This document shows positions 37,017-43,813 of a stretch of 64,000 nt of DNA, one piece after another. This stretch comes from Streptomyces griseoviridis (lineage in GTDB: Bacteria > Actinomycetota > Actinomycetes > Streptomycetales > Streptomycetaceae). Under the pieces are notes generated by a model. That model was not told the origin of the DNA, did not search any database, and worked only from the letters and a program-made list of their open reading frames with translations. The stretch is taken from positions 5,359,501 to 5,423,500 of the forward strand of contig NZ_CP029078.1 in NCBI RefSeq assembly GCF_005222485.1, read 5' to 3'. Position 1 is the first letter of the stretch. Every line of letters starts with the position of its first letter. Both the position numbers and the translations under genes were made by a program.

Positions 37017-37050
37017 GCTCCGCCATCGGTGTCGTGTGACCATCGGTGGC

Positions 37051-38349
37051 ATGCCGGAAGCCGCAGCAGCGCCCCTCGCGCCCCTCACCGAACAGCGGTC
37101 GCCGCGCAAGCTCTACCGCAGCAGCGACGGACGGTGGCTGGGTGGCGTGGCGCGGGGGCTCGCCGGGCACCTCGGGCTGCCCGTGGTGTGGGTGCGGCTG
37201 GTCTTCGTCGGGCTGTTCATGGCCGACGGCCTCGGCGCGCTGCTGTACGCCGCGTTCTGGTTCTTCGTGCCGCTGGGCGTCGGCGGGGTCGGCGAGCAGC
37301 GGTCCCTGTCGCTGGTCAGCACCGAGACCTCGGCCGACGGACGGCGCAGGCTCGTCGCCCGCAGACCCGACAAGGGGCAGATCGTCGCCCTGCTCCTCAT
37401 GGTCGTCGTGGCCATGGTCTTCGTCGGCAGTGTGAACGTGGGCAACGGCGCCAAGGCCTATCTGTGGCCGGTGGTGCTGGTCGGCGCCGGTGTCGCCCTG
37501 GTCTGGCGGCAGGCCGACAATGCCCGGCGGGCCCGCTGGGTCGAGGTCGGCCGGCGCAAGCGCACCCTCAGCCTGCTGCGGGCCGCGGCCGGCGTGGTGC
37601 TGGTCACCGCGGGCGTCAGCGGCGTCTTCGTGCTCCAGGGCTCCGCCGCCCACCTCGGCTCCGTCCTGCAGGCCGCCCTCGCGGTCCTGGTGGGCATCAC
37701 GCTCCTGGCGGGCCCCTATCTCGTCCGGATGACGCAGGACCTCTCCGAGGAACGCCTGATGCGCATCCGCGCCCAGGAGCGTGCCGAGGTCGCCGCCCAT
37801 GTCCACGACTCCGTGCTGCACACCCTCACCCTGATCCAGCGCAACGCGGAGAACGCGGGCGAGGTCCGCAGGCTCGCCCGCGCCCAGGAGCGCGACCTGC
37901 GCACCTGGCTCTACAAACCGGAGGGCACCGGCAAGGACGAGGCGGACGAACCGGCCGACCTCGCCGACGCGGTCCGCGGCAACGCGGCCGAGGTGGAGGA
38001 CAAGCACGGCGTCCCCATCGAGGTCGTGGTGGTCGGCAACTGCCCGCTCGACGAGCGGATCGGGGCGCAGATGCAGGCCGCGCGCGAGGCGATGGTCAAC
38101 GCGGCCAAGTACGGTGGCGAGGGCGGCGCGGTACAGGTCTACGCCGAAGTCGAGGGGAAGAAGGTCTTCGTGTCGGTGCGCGACCGGGGCCCGGGGTTCG
38201 ACCTCGACGGGATACCCGCCGACCGCATGGGCGTCAGAGAATCGATCATCGGCCGCATGGAGCGCAACGGCGGTACCGCGCGGCTGCGCGCGGTACCGGG
38301 GGGCGGCACGGAGGTCGAGCTGGAGATGGAGAGGGCGGAGACGTCATGA
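37051..38349 (+). CDS. PspC-domain sensor histidine kinase
   Basis: A 432-residue two-component sensor. The N-terminal PspC domain (RKLYRSSDGRWLGGVARGLAGHLG) leads into membrane segments (GALLYAAFWFFVPLG, IVALLLMVVVAMVFVG, AYLWPVVLVGAGVALVW, LLRAAAGVVLVTAGVSGVF, LQAALAVLVGITLLAGPYL). The cytoplasmic HisKA_3 motif is AAHVHDSVLHTLTLI with the phosphorylated His. The ATPase domain has its N-box in EAMVNAAKYG and the G1 box DRGPGFD. Overall it is a LiaS/NarX-class kinase fused to a PspC sensor. The stop overlaps the response-regulator start as ATGA. ATG 37051 is chosen; an upstream in-frame ATG at 37015 lies within the operator cluster and is less likely. Confidence 0.92.
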   Translation: MPEAAAAPLAPLTEQRSPRKLYRSSDGRWLGGVARGLAGHLGLPVVWVRLVFVGLFMADGLGALLYAAFWFFVPLGVGGVGEQRSLSLVSTETSADGRRRLVARRPDKGQIVALLLMVVVAMVFVGSVNVGNGAKAYLWPVVLVGAGVALVWRQADNARRARWVEVGRRKRTLSLLRAAAGVVLVTAGVSGVFVLQGSAAHLGSVLQAALAVLVGITLLAGPYLVRMTQDLSEERLMRIRAQERAEVAAHVHDSVLHTLTLIQRNAENAGEVRRLARAQERDLRTWLYKPEGTGKDEADEPADLADAVRGNAAEVEDKHGVPIEVVVVGNCPLDERIGAQMQAAREAMVNAAKYGGEGGAVQVYAEVEGKKVFVSVRDRGPGFDLDGIPADRMGVRESIIGRMERNGGTARLRAVPGGGTEVELEMERAETS

Positions 38350-39083
38350 GCGACCCGACCGAGGCGAACACCACGCCGTCAGCGGCCGAGCCCGCGCGGA
38401 GCACCGGGGGAGGTCCGGGCGGACGGCACGCGCGCGTGGTCCTCGTCGACGACCACCGGATGTTCCGCACCGGGGTCCAGGCGGAGATCGGCCGGACCGA
38501 CGAGACGGGCGTGGAGGTCGTCGGCGAGGCCGCCGACGTCGACCAGGCGGTCACGGTCATCACCGCGACCCGCCCCGAGGTCGTCCTCCTCGACGTCCAC
38601 CTGCCCGGCGGCGGCGGCGTCGAAGTGCTGCGCCGCTGCGCCCCGTTGATGGCCGACGCCGAGCGGCCCGTGCGCTTCCTCGCGCTCTCCGTGTCGGACG
38701 CCGCCGAGGACGTCATCGGCGTGATCCGCGGCGGTGCCCGGGGCTATGTGACCAAGACGATCACCGGCGCCGACCTGATCGACTCGGTCTTCCGCGTCCA
38801 GGAGGGCGACGCCGTGTTCTCGCCCCGGCTGGCCGGCTTCGTCCTGGACGCCTTCGCCTCCACGGACGCGCCCCCGGTCGACGAGGACCTCGACCGCCTC
38901 ACCCAGCGCGAGCGCGAGGTGCTGCGGCTCATCGCGCGCGGCTACGCCTACAAGGAGATCGCCAAACAACTGTTCATCTCGGTGAAGACGGTCGAGTCGC
39001 ATGTCTCGGCGGTGCTGCGCAAGCTCCAGCTCTCCAACCGCCACGAGCTGACCCGCTGGGCGACGGCCCGACGGCTCGTCTGA
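38346..39083 (+). CDS. LuxR/NarL-family response regulator
   Basis: A 245-residue regulator partnered with the preceding kinase. A Ser/Gly-rich leader of about 27 residues precedes the receiver domain (RVVLVDDHRMFRTGV, phosphoacceptor Asp in VVLLDVHLPGGGGVEVL, conserved Thr/Ser in LALSVSD, Lys in YVTKTI). The C-terminal LuxR helix-turn-helix is LTQREREVLRLIARGYAYKE, then IAKQLFISVKTVESHVSAVL. It probably binds the CCCTGA boxes before the divergent PspC genes and autoregulates. Translation is coupled by ATGA overlap. Confidence 0.94.
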   Translation: MSDPTEANTTPSAAEPARSTGGGPGGRHARVVLVDDHRMFRTGVQAEIGRTDETGVEVVGEAADVDQAVTVITATRPEVVLLDVHLPGGGGVEVLRRCAPLMADAERPVRFLALSVSDAAEDVIGVIRGGARGYVTKTITGADLIDSVFRVQEGDAVFSPRLAGFVLDAFASTDAPPVDEDLDRLTQREREVLRLIARGYAYKEIAKQLFISVKTVESHVSAVLRKLQLSNRHELTRWATARRLV

Positions 39084-39106
39084 CACCGCCCGCCCCGGCC
39101 CGCCGC

Positions 39107-40171
39107 TCACACCACCCGCGTCGCCCCCGCGAACGGCATCTCGTCGATCGGCGCGAGCCGGACGGGCGCCGACGGGTTCGGAGCGTGGATCATCTGCCCG
39201 TTGCCCACATAGATGCCCACATGGCTGATGCCCGAGTAGAAGAACACCAGGTCACCGGGGCGCAGTGCGGAGCGGGAGACCCGGCGGCCCGCGTCGATCT
39301 GCGCGTACGTCGTGCGGGGCAGCGACACCCCGGCCGCGCGGTAGGCCGCCTGGATGAGCCCCGAGCAGTCGAAGGCGTGCGGGCCCGTCGCGCCCCACAC
39401 ATAGGGGCTGCCGAGCTTCGCGTAGGCGTAGGCGACGGCCGCCGCGGTACGGGAGTTGGGCGCCGCGGCCGTCGCGGACGCGGGTGACGCCAGGCCGGCG
39501 CGGGTCGCGGCGGCCGACCGGGACGCGCGGCCGGCGCCGGTCTCGCCGACGAGCGCGCGGTCGTCGGCGGGGAGCCGGGACAGCAGCGCCCGCGCCTCGT
39601 CCAGCTTCCCGGTGATCGTCCTCTTCCGCGCTCTCAGCTCCGCCTGCCGTGCCTTGAGCGTCCCCAGCTCGACCCGGGCCCGGCCGCGCAGCCGCTCGAT
39701 CTCCCGCAGCTGCTCGCGTACGGCGCCCACGGCCGCCGCCTGCCTGCCGCCCGCGTACTGCGCGAACTCGGCGCCGTTCAGATACTGGTCGGGGCTGCTC
39801 GACAGCATGAGCTGGAGCGTCGGGTCGAGGCCGCCGTCGCGGTACTGGGCCGCGGCGTACGAACCGAGCGCCTCCCGGGCCGTGTTGAGGTCCTCCGTCT
39901 TGCGGGCGGCCTCGTCGCGCAGCGCGCCCAGCCGCTTCTCGGCCGCGTCCGCCGTCTCCTTCGCGCCGTTGTACTTCTCGGTCGCGCGCTCCGCCTGCCG
40001 GTACAGCCGGTCCACCTTCGCCCGCACCTGGGCCGGGGTCGCGTTCGGTTCGGCGTGGCCGGTCCCGTCGAAGGCGGTCGCCGTCGCCGCGCCCGCGAGG
40101 GCGAGCGTGATCACGGCCCTCGCGGTGCCGCCGGTGACCGATCGCCGACTGGGCTTGCGGTGCGCTGCCAC
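39107..40171 (-). CDS. NlpC/P60 peptidoglycan endopeptidase (no riboswitch)
   Basis: A 354-residue secreted cell-wall hydrolase. The signal region is RRSVTGGTARAVITLALAGAATATAF. A long coiled-coil stalk follows (VDRLYRQAERATEKYNGAKETA through LSRLPADDRAL). The C-terminal NlpC/P60 domain has catalytic Cys in FDCSGLIQAAY, His in SHVGIYVGNG and the third residue in MIHAPNP. Such enzymes cleave gamma-D-Glu to diamino-acid bonds in stem peptides. GTG 40171 is chosen because AAAGGACGG lies upstream and the mature N-terminus (AAHRKPSRRS) parallels its paralogue at 42235. A leader with a strong hairpin precedes it, but no ydaO element. Confidence 0.9.
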   Translation of the reverse strand: MAAHRKPSRRSVTGGTARAVITLALAGAATATAFDGTGHAEPNATPAQVRAKVDRLYRQAERATEKYNGAKETADAAEKRLGALRDEAARKTEDLNTAREALGSYAAAQYRDGGLDPTLQLMLSSSPDQYLNGAEFAQYAGGRQAAAVGAVREQLREIERLRGRARVELGTLKARQAELRARKRTITGKLDEARALLSRLPADDRALVGETGAGRASRSAAATRAGLASPASATAAAPNSRTAAAVAYAYAKLGSPYVWGATGPHAFDCSGLIQAAYRAAGVSLPRTTYAQIDAGRRVSRSALRPGDLVFFYSGISHVGIYVGNGQMIHAPNPSAPVRLAPIDEMPFAGATRVV

Positions 40172-40215
40172 GTGGACTGCCCGTCCTTTCTCCGACCGCC
40201 CGGGACTGCTCACGC

Positions 40216-40258
40216 GTCCGGCGGCGGCCCGCACAGGGGGAGCGGGCCGCCGCCGGAC
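40216..40258 (-). promoter_or_regulatory. Strong leader hairpin before NlpC/P60 gene
   Basis: A perfect 17-bp stem (40216-40232 with 40242-40258, 9-nt loop) lies about 45 bp upstream of the GTG start, within the predicted 5' UTR. It could end transcription early or hide other leader structure. The conserved ydaO sequence blocks found before the paralogue are absent. Confidence 0.6.
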
Positions 40259-40330
40259 TCTTCTCGGCGGTGGTGTCCGACTGCCGTCCCTGGTCGGGGC
40301 GGCGGTGGGGAGCCGGTCACCTGGAGGAGG

Positions 40331-40361
40331 ACGCTAGGCCCGGAGGTGACAGGCCGGTAAC
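40331..40361 (-). promoter_or_regulatory. Candidate -10 and MtrA-like direct repeat
   Basis: On the minus strand GTTACC-N5-GTCACC (40361 to 40345) resembles the paired repeats bound by the actinobacterial regulator MtrA, a known controller of cell-wall hydrolases. TAGCGT (40336 to 40331) fits a -10 element just downstream. No good -35 was seen. Confidence 0.35.
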
Positions 40362-40500
40362 GCGATGTACGGAACTGAAAGAAGGAGTTCGAGAGAGGAC
40401 CGGAACTGACCGGGTCGCGGAGGCGAGACGGGCCGGTTCGCGTGGTGCGCTGACCGAACGGACCATTCCGGTTCGCGAGACGGTGACAGAGTGCTATGCA

Positions 40501-40514
40501 ACGCATATATGCGT
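40501..40514. promoter_or_regulatory. 14-bp perfect palindrome ACGCATATATGCGT
   Basis: An unusually AT-centred palindrome in the 452-bp gap (40172-40623) between the divergent NlpC gene and the small membrane protein gene. It may be an operator. Apart from this, the hairpin and the promoter elements, I see no gene in the gap. Confidence 0.45.
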
Positions 40515-40610
40515 GACCGGGTGGCCGACGTCAGGCGGGCGGGGATAGGCCCCGGGGGGCGTGCGCCGAGGGGGCCCAGGGGCGGTGTCCCGGCCGTGCG
40601 AGGGCCTGAT

Positions 40611-40616
40611 TAGGCT
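40611..40616 (+). promoter_or_regulatory. -10 element, leaderless start
   Basis: TAGGCT ends 7 nt before ATG 40624, which would place the transcription start at the A of the start codon. Confidence 0.45.
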
Positions 40617-40623
40617 CCGGACC

Positions 40624-40977
40624 ATGGACGTACTCATCCATCTCTTCGTCGCCCTGCACATCGTCGGCATCGCCGCGCTGCTCGGCGGCTTCCTCACCCA
40701 GCTGAAGGCGATGGGCCGCGGCGACGCCCGCTTCGTCCCCGCCATGCTGCACGGCGCGCTGACCATGCTGGTCACCGGAGCGGTCCTGGTCGGCCTCAAC
40801 CAGGCCGACGACCACCCCGTCAACAACATCAAGATCGGCCTGAAGCTGGCCCTGCTGGTCGTCGTCCTCGGCCTGGTCTATGTCAAGCGCGACGACGAGA
40901 AGGTCGACAGGAACCTCTTCGGCCTGGTCGGCCTGTTCACCACCGCCAACATCTTCATCGCCGTTCTCTGGACCTGA
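40624..40977 (+). CDS. Small four-helix integral membrane protein
   Basis: A 117-residue protein that is almost entirely membrane-embedded (LIHLFVALHIVGIAALLGGF, LHGALTMLVTGAVLVGL, IGLKLALLVVVLGLVYV, LFGLVGLFTTANIFIAVLW). Conserved His in the first two helices (LHIVG, LHGALT) could bind haem or metal, as in related four-helix proteins, but this is only an inference. ATG 40624 is chosen with a leaderless promoter. Its 3' end overlaps the convergent transporter gene by 23 bp. Confidence 0.8.
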   Translation: MDVLIHLFVALHIVGIAALLGGFLTQLKAMGRGDARFVPAMLHGALTMLVTGAVLVGLNQADDHPVNNIKIGLKLALLVVVLGLVYVKRDDEKVDRNLFGLVGLFTTANIFIAVLWT

Positions 40978-41974
40978 CCCCGCCCCGGTCACCCGCGCGG
41001 GAACGCACCGCGCCCACCAGGACCGTCAGCCACGCCGCCACCGCGACCCACACCAGCACCCGCCCGAGGTCCCCGAGCCACGGGACGCCGACCGCCGTCG
41101 CGACGTCCAGCGCGGCCACCGCCGTCATCGCCAGCGGGAACACCGTCGACCAGCGGAGCACGTCGTAGCGCGGCCTGGGGCGCACGGCCTCCGCGACGGC
41201 GAGCACCACGAACCAGGCGAGGCACAGCACCAGCAGCGCCACCGTGACCGCCCGCAGGACGCCGTGGTCGTCGTCGTTCCACAGGTACAGGCGACCGCCG
41301 TCCGCGATGAGCAGGCGCGCACCGGCCAGTGCCGAGACGGCGAGCGCGCCGCCCGCCACCCACTGGTCGCCCGCGCCCTCCAGCAGCTGCCGCCGGTCGA
41401 AACCGGCCAGCGCGAAGCCGTAGAGGACCAGGCCGAGCCAGAACAGCACGAGCGCCGCGTGCGCGAGCCAGGCCGCCGGCACCGCGCGGGCGAGGGTGGC
41501 GCCCAGCACGGCCAGCGTCTCCGTCGCCACGGACCCCAGGAACACCGCGCCCGGCATCCCGCGCCGCCGCCAGTGCCGTACGACGCCGACGAGCAGCACC
41601 GGCCAGCAGGCCGCCGCCAGCGCCAGCAGGACCTCGGCGAGGCGGTGCCGTCCCAGGCCGGAGAGGCGGGTGCCGAGGACGGCGGTGGCCGCCACGGCCG
41701 TCAGCGCGCCCGGCGTCCCCGCCTCCGCCGTCCACCGCGCGCGCTCCCGCGCCGGCCGTACGGCGAACCCCGCCGCGAGCGCCACCCACGCCCCGCAGGT
41801 GAGCGCCAGCGCGATCCACGACAGCACCGCGTGACCGGTCAGCTGAAGCCCCACCGAGATCATCCCGGTCGCCAGCACCGCCGCCCCGGCCTCCGGCGGA
41901 CGCCGCGCCCACCAGGCGCGCGGGGAGAGTGGACCGACGGGGGCACCGGACACGGGACCGTGGGGGGCGGACAT
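40955..41974 (-). CDS. TDT-family (tellurite resistance / dicarboxylate) transporter-like protein
   Basis: A 339-residue polytopic membrane protein with about nine or ten predicted helices, first AGAAVLATGMISVGLQL and last VLVWVAVAAWLTVLVGAV. The PEAGAAVLATGMIS start and the overall helical spacing match TehA/SLAC1-like channels of the TDT family, which move dicarboxylates, sulphite or anions. The transported ion cannot be inferred. ATG 41974 lies 6 nt after TAGCAT on the minus strand, consistent with leaderless transcription. Confidence 0.75.
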   Translation of the reverse strand: MSAPHGPVSGAPVGPLSPRAWWARRPPEAGAAVLATGMISVGLQLTGHAVLSWIALALTCGAWVALAAGFAVRPARERARWTAEAGTPGALTAVAATAVLGTRLSGLGRHRLAEVLLALAAACWPVLLVGVVRHWRRRGMPGAVFLGSVATETLAVLGATLARAVPAAWLAHAALVLFWLGLVLYGFALAGFDRRQLLEGAGDQWVAGGALAVSALAGARLLIADGGRLYLWNDDDHGVLRAVTVALLVLCLAWFVVLAVAEAVRPRPRYDVLRWSTVFPLAMTAVAALDVATAVGVPWLGDLGRVLVWVAVAAWLTVLVGAVRSRAGDRGGVRSRERR

Positions 41975-42110
41975 GCGCCGATGCTAAGGAGCCCGGGGCA
42001 CGGCGACGGTGGGGCGCGCACGCGGGGGTACGGAAATACGCGCGGGCGCAGGGCAGCGGCCCGCACGCCCGGCGCCGGGCGGCACGTGACGAGCGGAACG
42101 CGCGGAGAGG

Positions 42111-42204
42111 GGGCGGCACGCGCGCGTACCGCTCTCCTCCTCGGTACGGGGGCGGCACGCGCGCGTAGCCGCTCCCTCTCCGCGCGGGGCGGCACGCGCG
42201 CGTA
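42111..42204. repeat. Three exact 18-bp direct repeats
   Basis: GGGCGGCACGCGCGCGTA occurs at 42111-42128, 42150-42167 and 42187-42204, at 39- and 37-bp intervals, in the gene-free gap 41975-42234. A degenerate fourth copy (GGGCGGCACGTGACG) lies near 42078. The last copy is flanked by GGGGCGG/CCGCCCC, so it can also form a hairpin and may end transcription of the NlpC gene. Confidence 0.75.
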
Positions 42205-42234
42205 CCGCCCCGCCCCCGTGCCCGTACCGTCCGG

Positions 42235-43380
42235 TCAGGCCGGGCGGACCACGCTGTGGATCGCCGACTCGCCGTCGTAGTAGAGGGACTCCTCGCGCAC
42301 GTAGGCGCCCGGCTTCGGCGCGTGGATCATCATGCCGTCGCCGATGTAGATGCCCACATGGGTGACGTCGTCGTAGAAGAAGACCAGGTCACCGGGTTGC
42401 GCGGCGGCGAGGGAGACCGTGGTGCCGGCGTTCACCTGGTCGTAGGTGGTGCGCGGGAGGCTGACTCCCGCGGCCTTCCACGCGGCCTGGGTGAGACCGG
42501 AGCAGTCGTAGGAGTCGGGGCCCGTCGCGCCCCACACGTACGGCTTGCCGATCTGCGCGCGGGCGAACGCCAGCGTCTTCTGGGCCTTCGTGGAGTACGC
42601 GCCCGACGACGACGAGGGCGCCGACGACGAGGAAGCCGACGTGTCCGGCTGCCGCTGGGCCGCCTTCTCCGCCGCCGCCTGCCGCTTCGCCAGCTCGGCC
42701 GCCTCCTCGGCGGCCTTCTCCCGCTTCTCCTTCTCGATCGCCGCCAGCCGCGCCTTCTCCTCGGCGGTCAGCCTCGAGAGCACCGCGCGCGCGTCGGACA
42801 GTTTCCGCTGCACGGTGGCCTTCGCCGTGTGCAGGTCGCTCTGCGTCTCGGTGAGCGTCTGAAGACCCTGGGCGGCCTCCCGCCGCTTCTTCATGGTCGC
42901 CGACTGCTCGGTGACGTAGTCGTCGACCGCGCCCTTCTGCCGCGTGGTCAGACGGCTCATCAGCTGCGTCTGGTCGAAGTAGTCCTGCGGCGAGTCGGCG
43001 AGCAGGAACGTCGCCGTGTCCGGCGCGGAGGCGCCCGTGCGGTACTGCGCGGCGGCGAAGGAACCCAGCTCCTCGCGCGCCTCGTTGAGCTTCTGGGTGC
43101 GCCGGGCCACGTCGTCGAGGAGGGTGTCGACGCGCTTGCGCTGCTTGCCCGTCCGCTCCTTGGCCGCGTTGTACTTCTCCGTCGCCGACTCCGCCTGCCG
43201 GTACAGGGCGTCGACCTTCTTCTCGACCTCCTCCAGGCTCGGAGCGCCGTCGGCGGCGGGCGTGGCGTCGGCCGACTGGGACAGCAGGGCCACCGAGGTG
43301 AGGGCGGCCGTGGCGAGAGCGGGGGTGCGGATTCCTGCTACGCGCGTTCCGGCGGGACGCGACTTGCGGTGCGACGCCAA
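42235..43380 (-). CDS. NlpC/P60 peptidoglycan endopeptidase under c-di-AMP riboswitch
   Basis: A 381-residue secreted hydrolase. The signal region is GIRTPALATAALTSVALLSQSADA. A long coiled coil (SLEEVEKKVDALYRQAESATE through AEEKARLAAIEKEKREK) and a Ser-rich linker precede the NlpC/P60 domain: catalytic Cys in YDCSGLTQAAW, His in THVGIYIGDG, third residue in MIHAPKP. TTG 43380 is taken as start because AAGGAG lies 10 nt upstream, the leader riboswitch ends just before it, and the resulting ASHRKSR matches AAHRKPSR of the paralogue at 40171. Expression is controlled by c-di-AMP through the leader. Confidence 0.92.
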   Translation of the reverse strand: MASHRKSRPAGTRVAGIRTPALATAALTSVALLSQSADATPAADGAPSLEEVEKKVDALYRQAESATEKYNAAKERTGKQRKRVDTLLDDVARRTQKLNEAREELGSFAAAQYRTGASAPDTATFLLADSPQDYFDQTQLMSRLTTRQKGAVDDYVTEQSATMKKRREAAQGLQTLTETQSDLHTAKATVQRKLSDARAVLSRLTAEEKARLAAIEKEKREKAAEEAAELAKRQAAAEKAAQRQPDTSASSSSAPSSSSGAYSTKAQKTLAFARAQIGKPYVWGATGPDSYDCSGLTQAAWKAAGVSLPRTTYDQVNAGTTVSLAAAQPGDLVFFYDDVTHVGIYIGDGMMIHAPKPGAYVREESLYYDGESAIHSVVRPA

Positions 43381-43399
43381 GAGTGGCGACTCCTTCCGA

Positions 43400-43525
43400 T
43401 CTCCGCCTACCGAGTTAGCTGTCGGGTTCGGGCGGGTGGTGAGGAAGGGTTGCCCTACGGATCCTGCCCCCAGGGGGCTGCGGACCGATTCACCCCGGGA
43501 TCGGTGGGTCCCCGGCTCCGGTCGC
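43400..43525 (-). promoter_or_regulatory. ydaO/yuaA c-di-AMP riboswitch
   Basis: The minus-strand leader carries the conserved blocks of this riboswitch in order: GGGGACCCA (43513-43505), GGGGTGAATC (43496-43487), GTAGGGCAACCC, CCCGAACCC and GACAGCTAACTCGGTAGGCG (43423-43404). These match the Bacillus ydaO leader block by block. It ends about 10 bases before the ribosome site. In bacteria c-di-AMP binding to this element reduces expression of wall hydrolases and osmolyte transporters. Confidence 0.95.
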
Positions 43526-43602
43526 GCGGCGGCGCCCCGGACTCGGCGGAGGCCGCGCGGCCCGGCGACGTTCGCCGGTGGGGGTCGTGCGGCCTGCCGG
43601 GA

Positions 43603-43632
43603 ACGGTAGCCAACTCGTGTGCCCCCTGTGAA
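43603..43632 (-). promoter_or_regulatory. Candidate promoter for the riboswitch-controlled NlpC gene
   Basis: Minus-strand TTCACA (43632-43627), 18-bp spacer and TACCGT (43608-43603). Transcription from here would run through the complete riboswitch. Confidence 0.5.
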
Positions 43633-43781
43633 GGTTGATGGCCGATATGCCCGATACATTTTCGTGACCTGGCGAGGCTCCCCGATCCGCCGTCGCCGCA
43701 CGTGAGGGGCCGGTCGCGGACGGTCGCGGAGGGCGTCCGCACCGCCGCCCGCACCCGGGATCTTCTCAGGGCGGCGGCGGG

Positions 43782-43804
43782 CTGTCAGTGGGGCGGCCTA
43801 GACT
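43782..43804 (+). promoter_or_regulatory. DNA-damage (PafBC/RecA-NDp type) promoter of pcrA/uvrD
   Basis: CTGTCAGTG (43782-43790), eight bases, then TAGACT (43799-43804). This fits the mycobacterial/Streptomyces RecA-LexA-independent damage promoter TTGTCRGTG-N8-TANNNT with one mismatch (first base C). Confidence 0.75.
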
Positions 43805-43813
43805 CGGAGAGCG

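Noticed and set aside
42111..42204. CRISPR-like array
   Set aside because: Only three 18-bp repeats with spacers of about 20 bp, too short and too few, and no cas genes.
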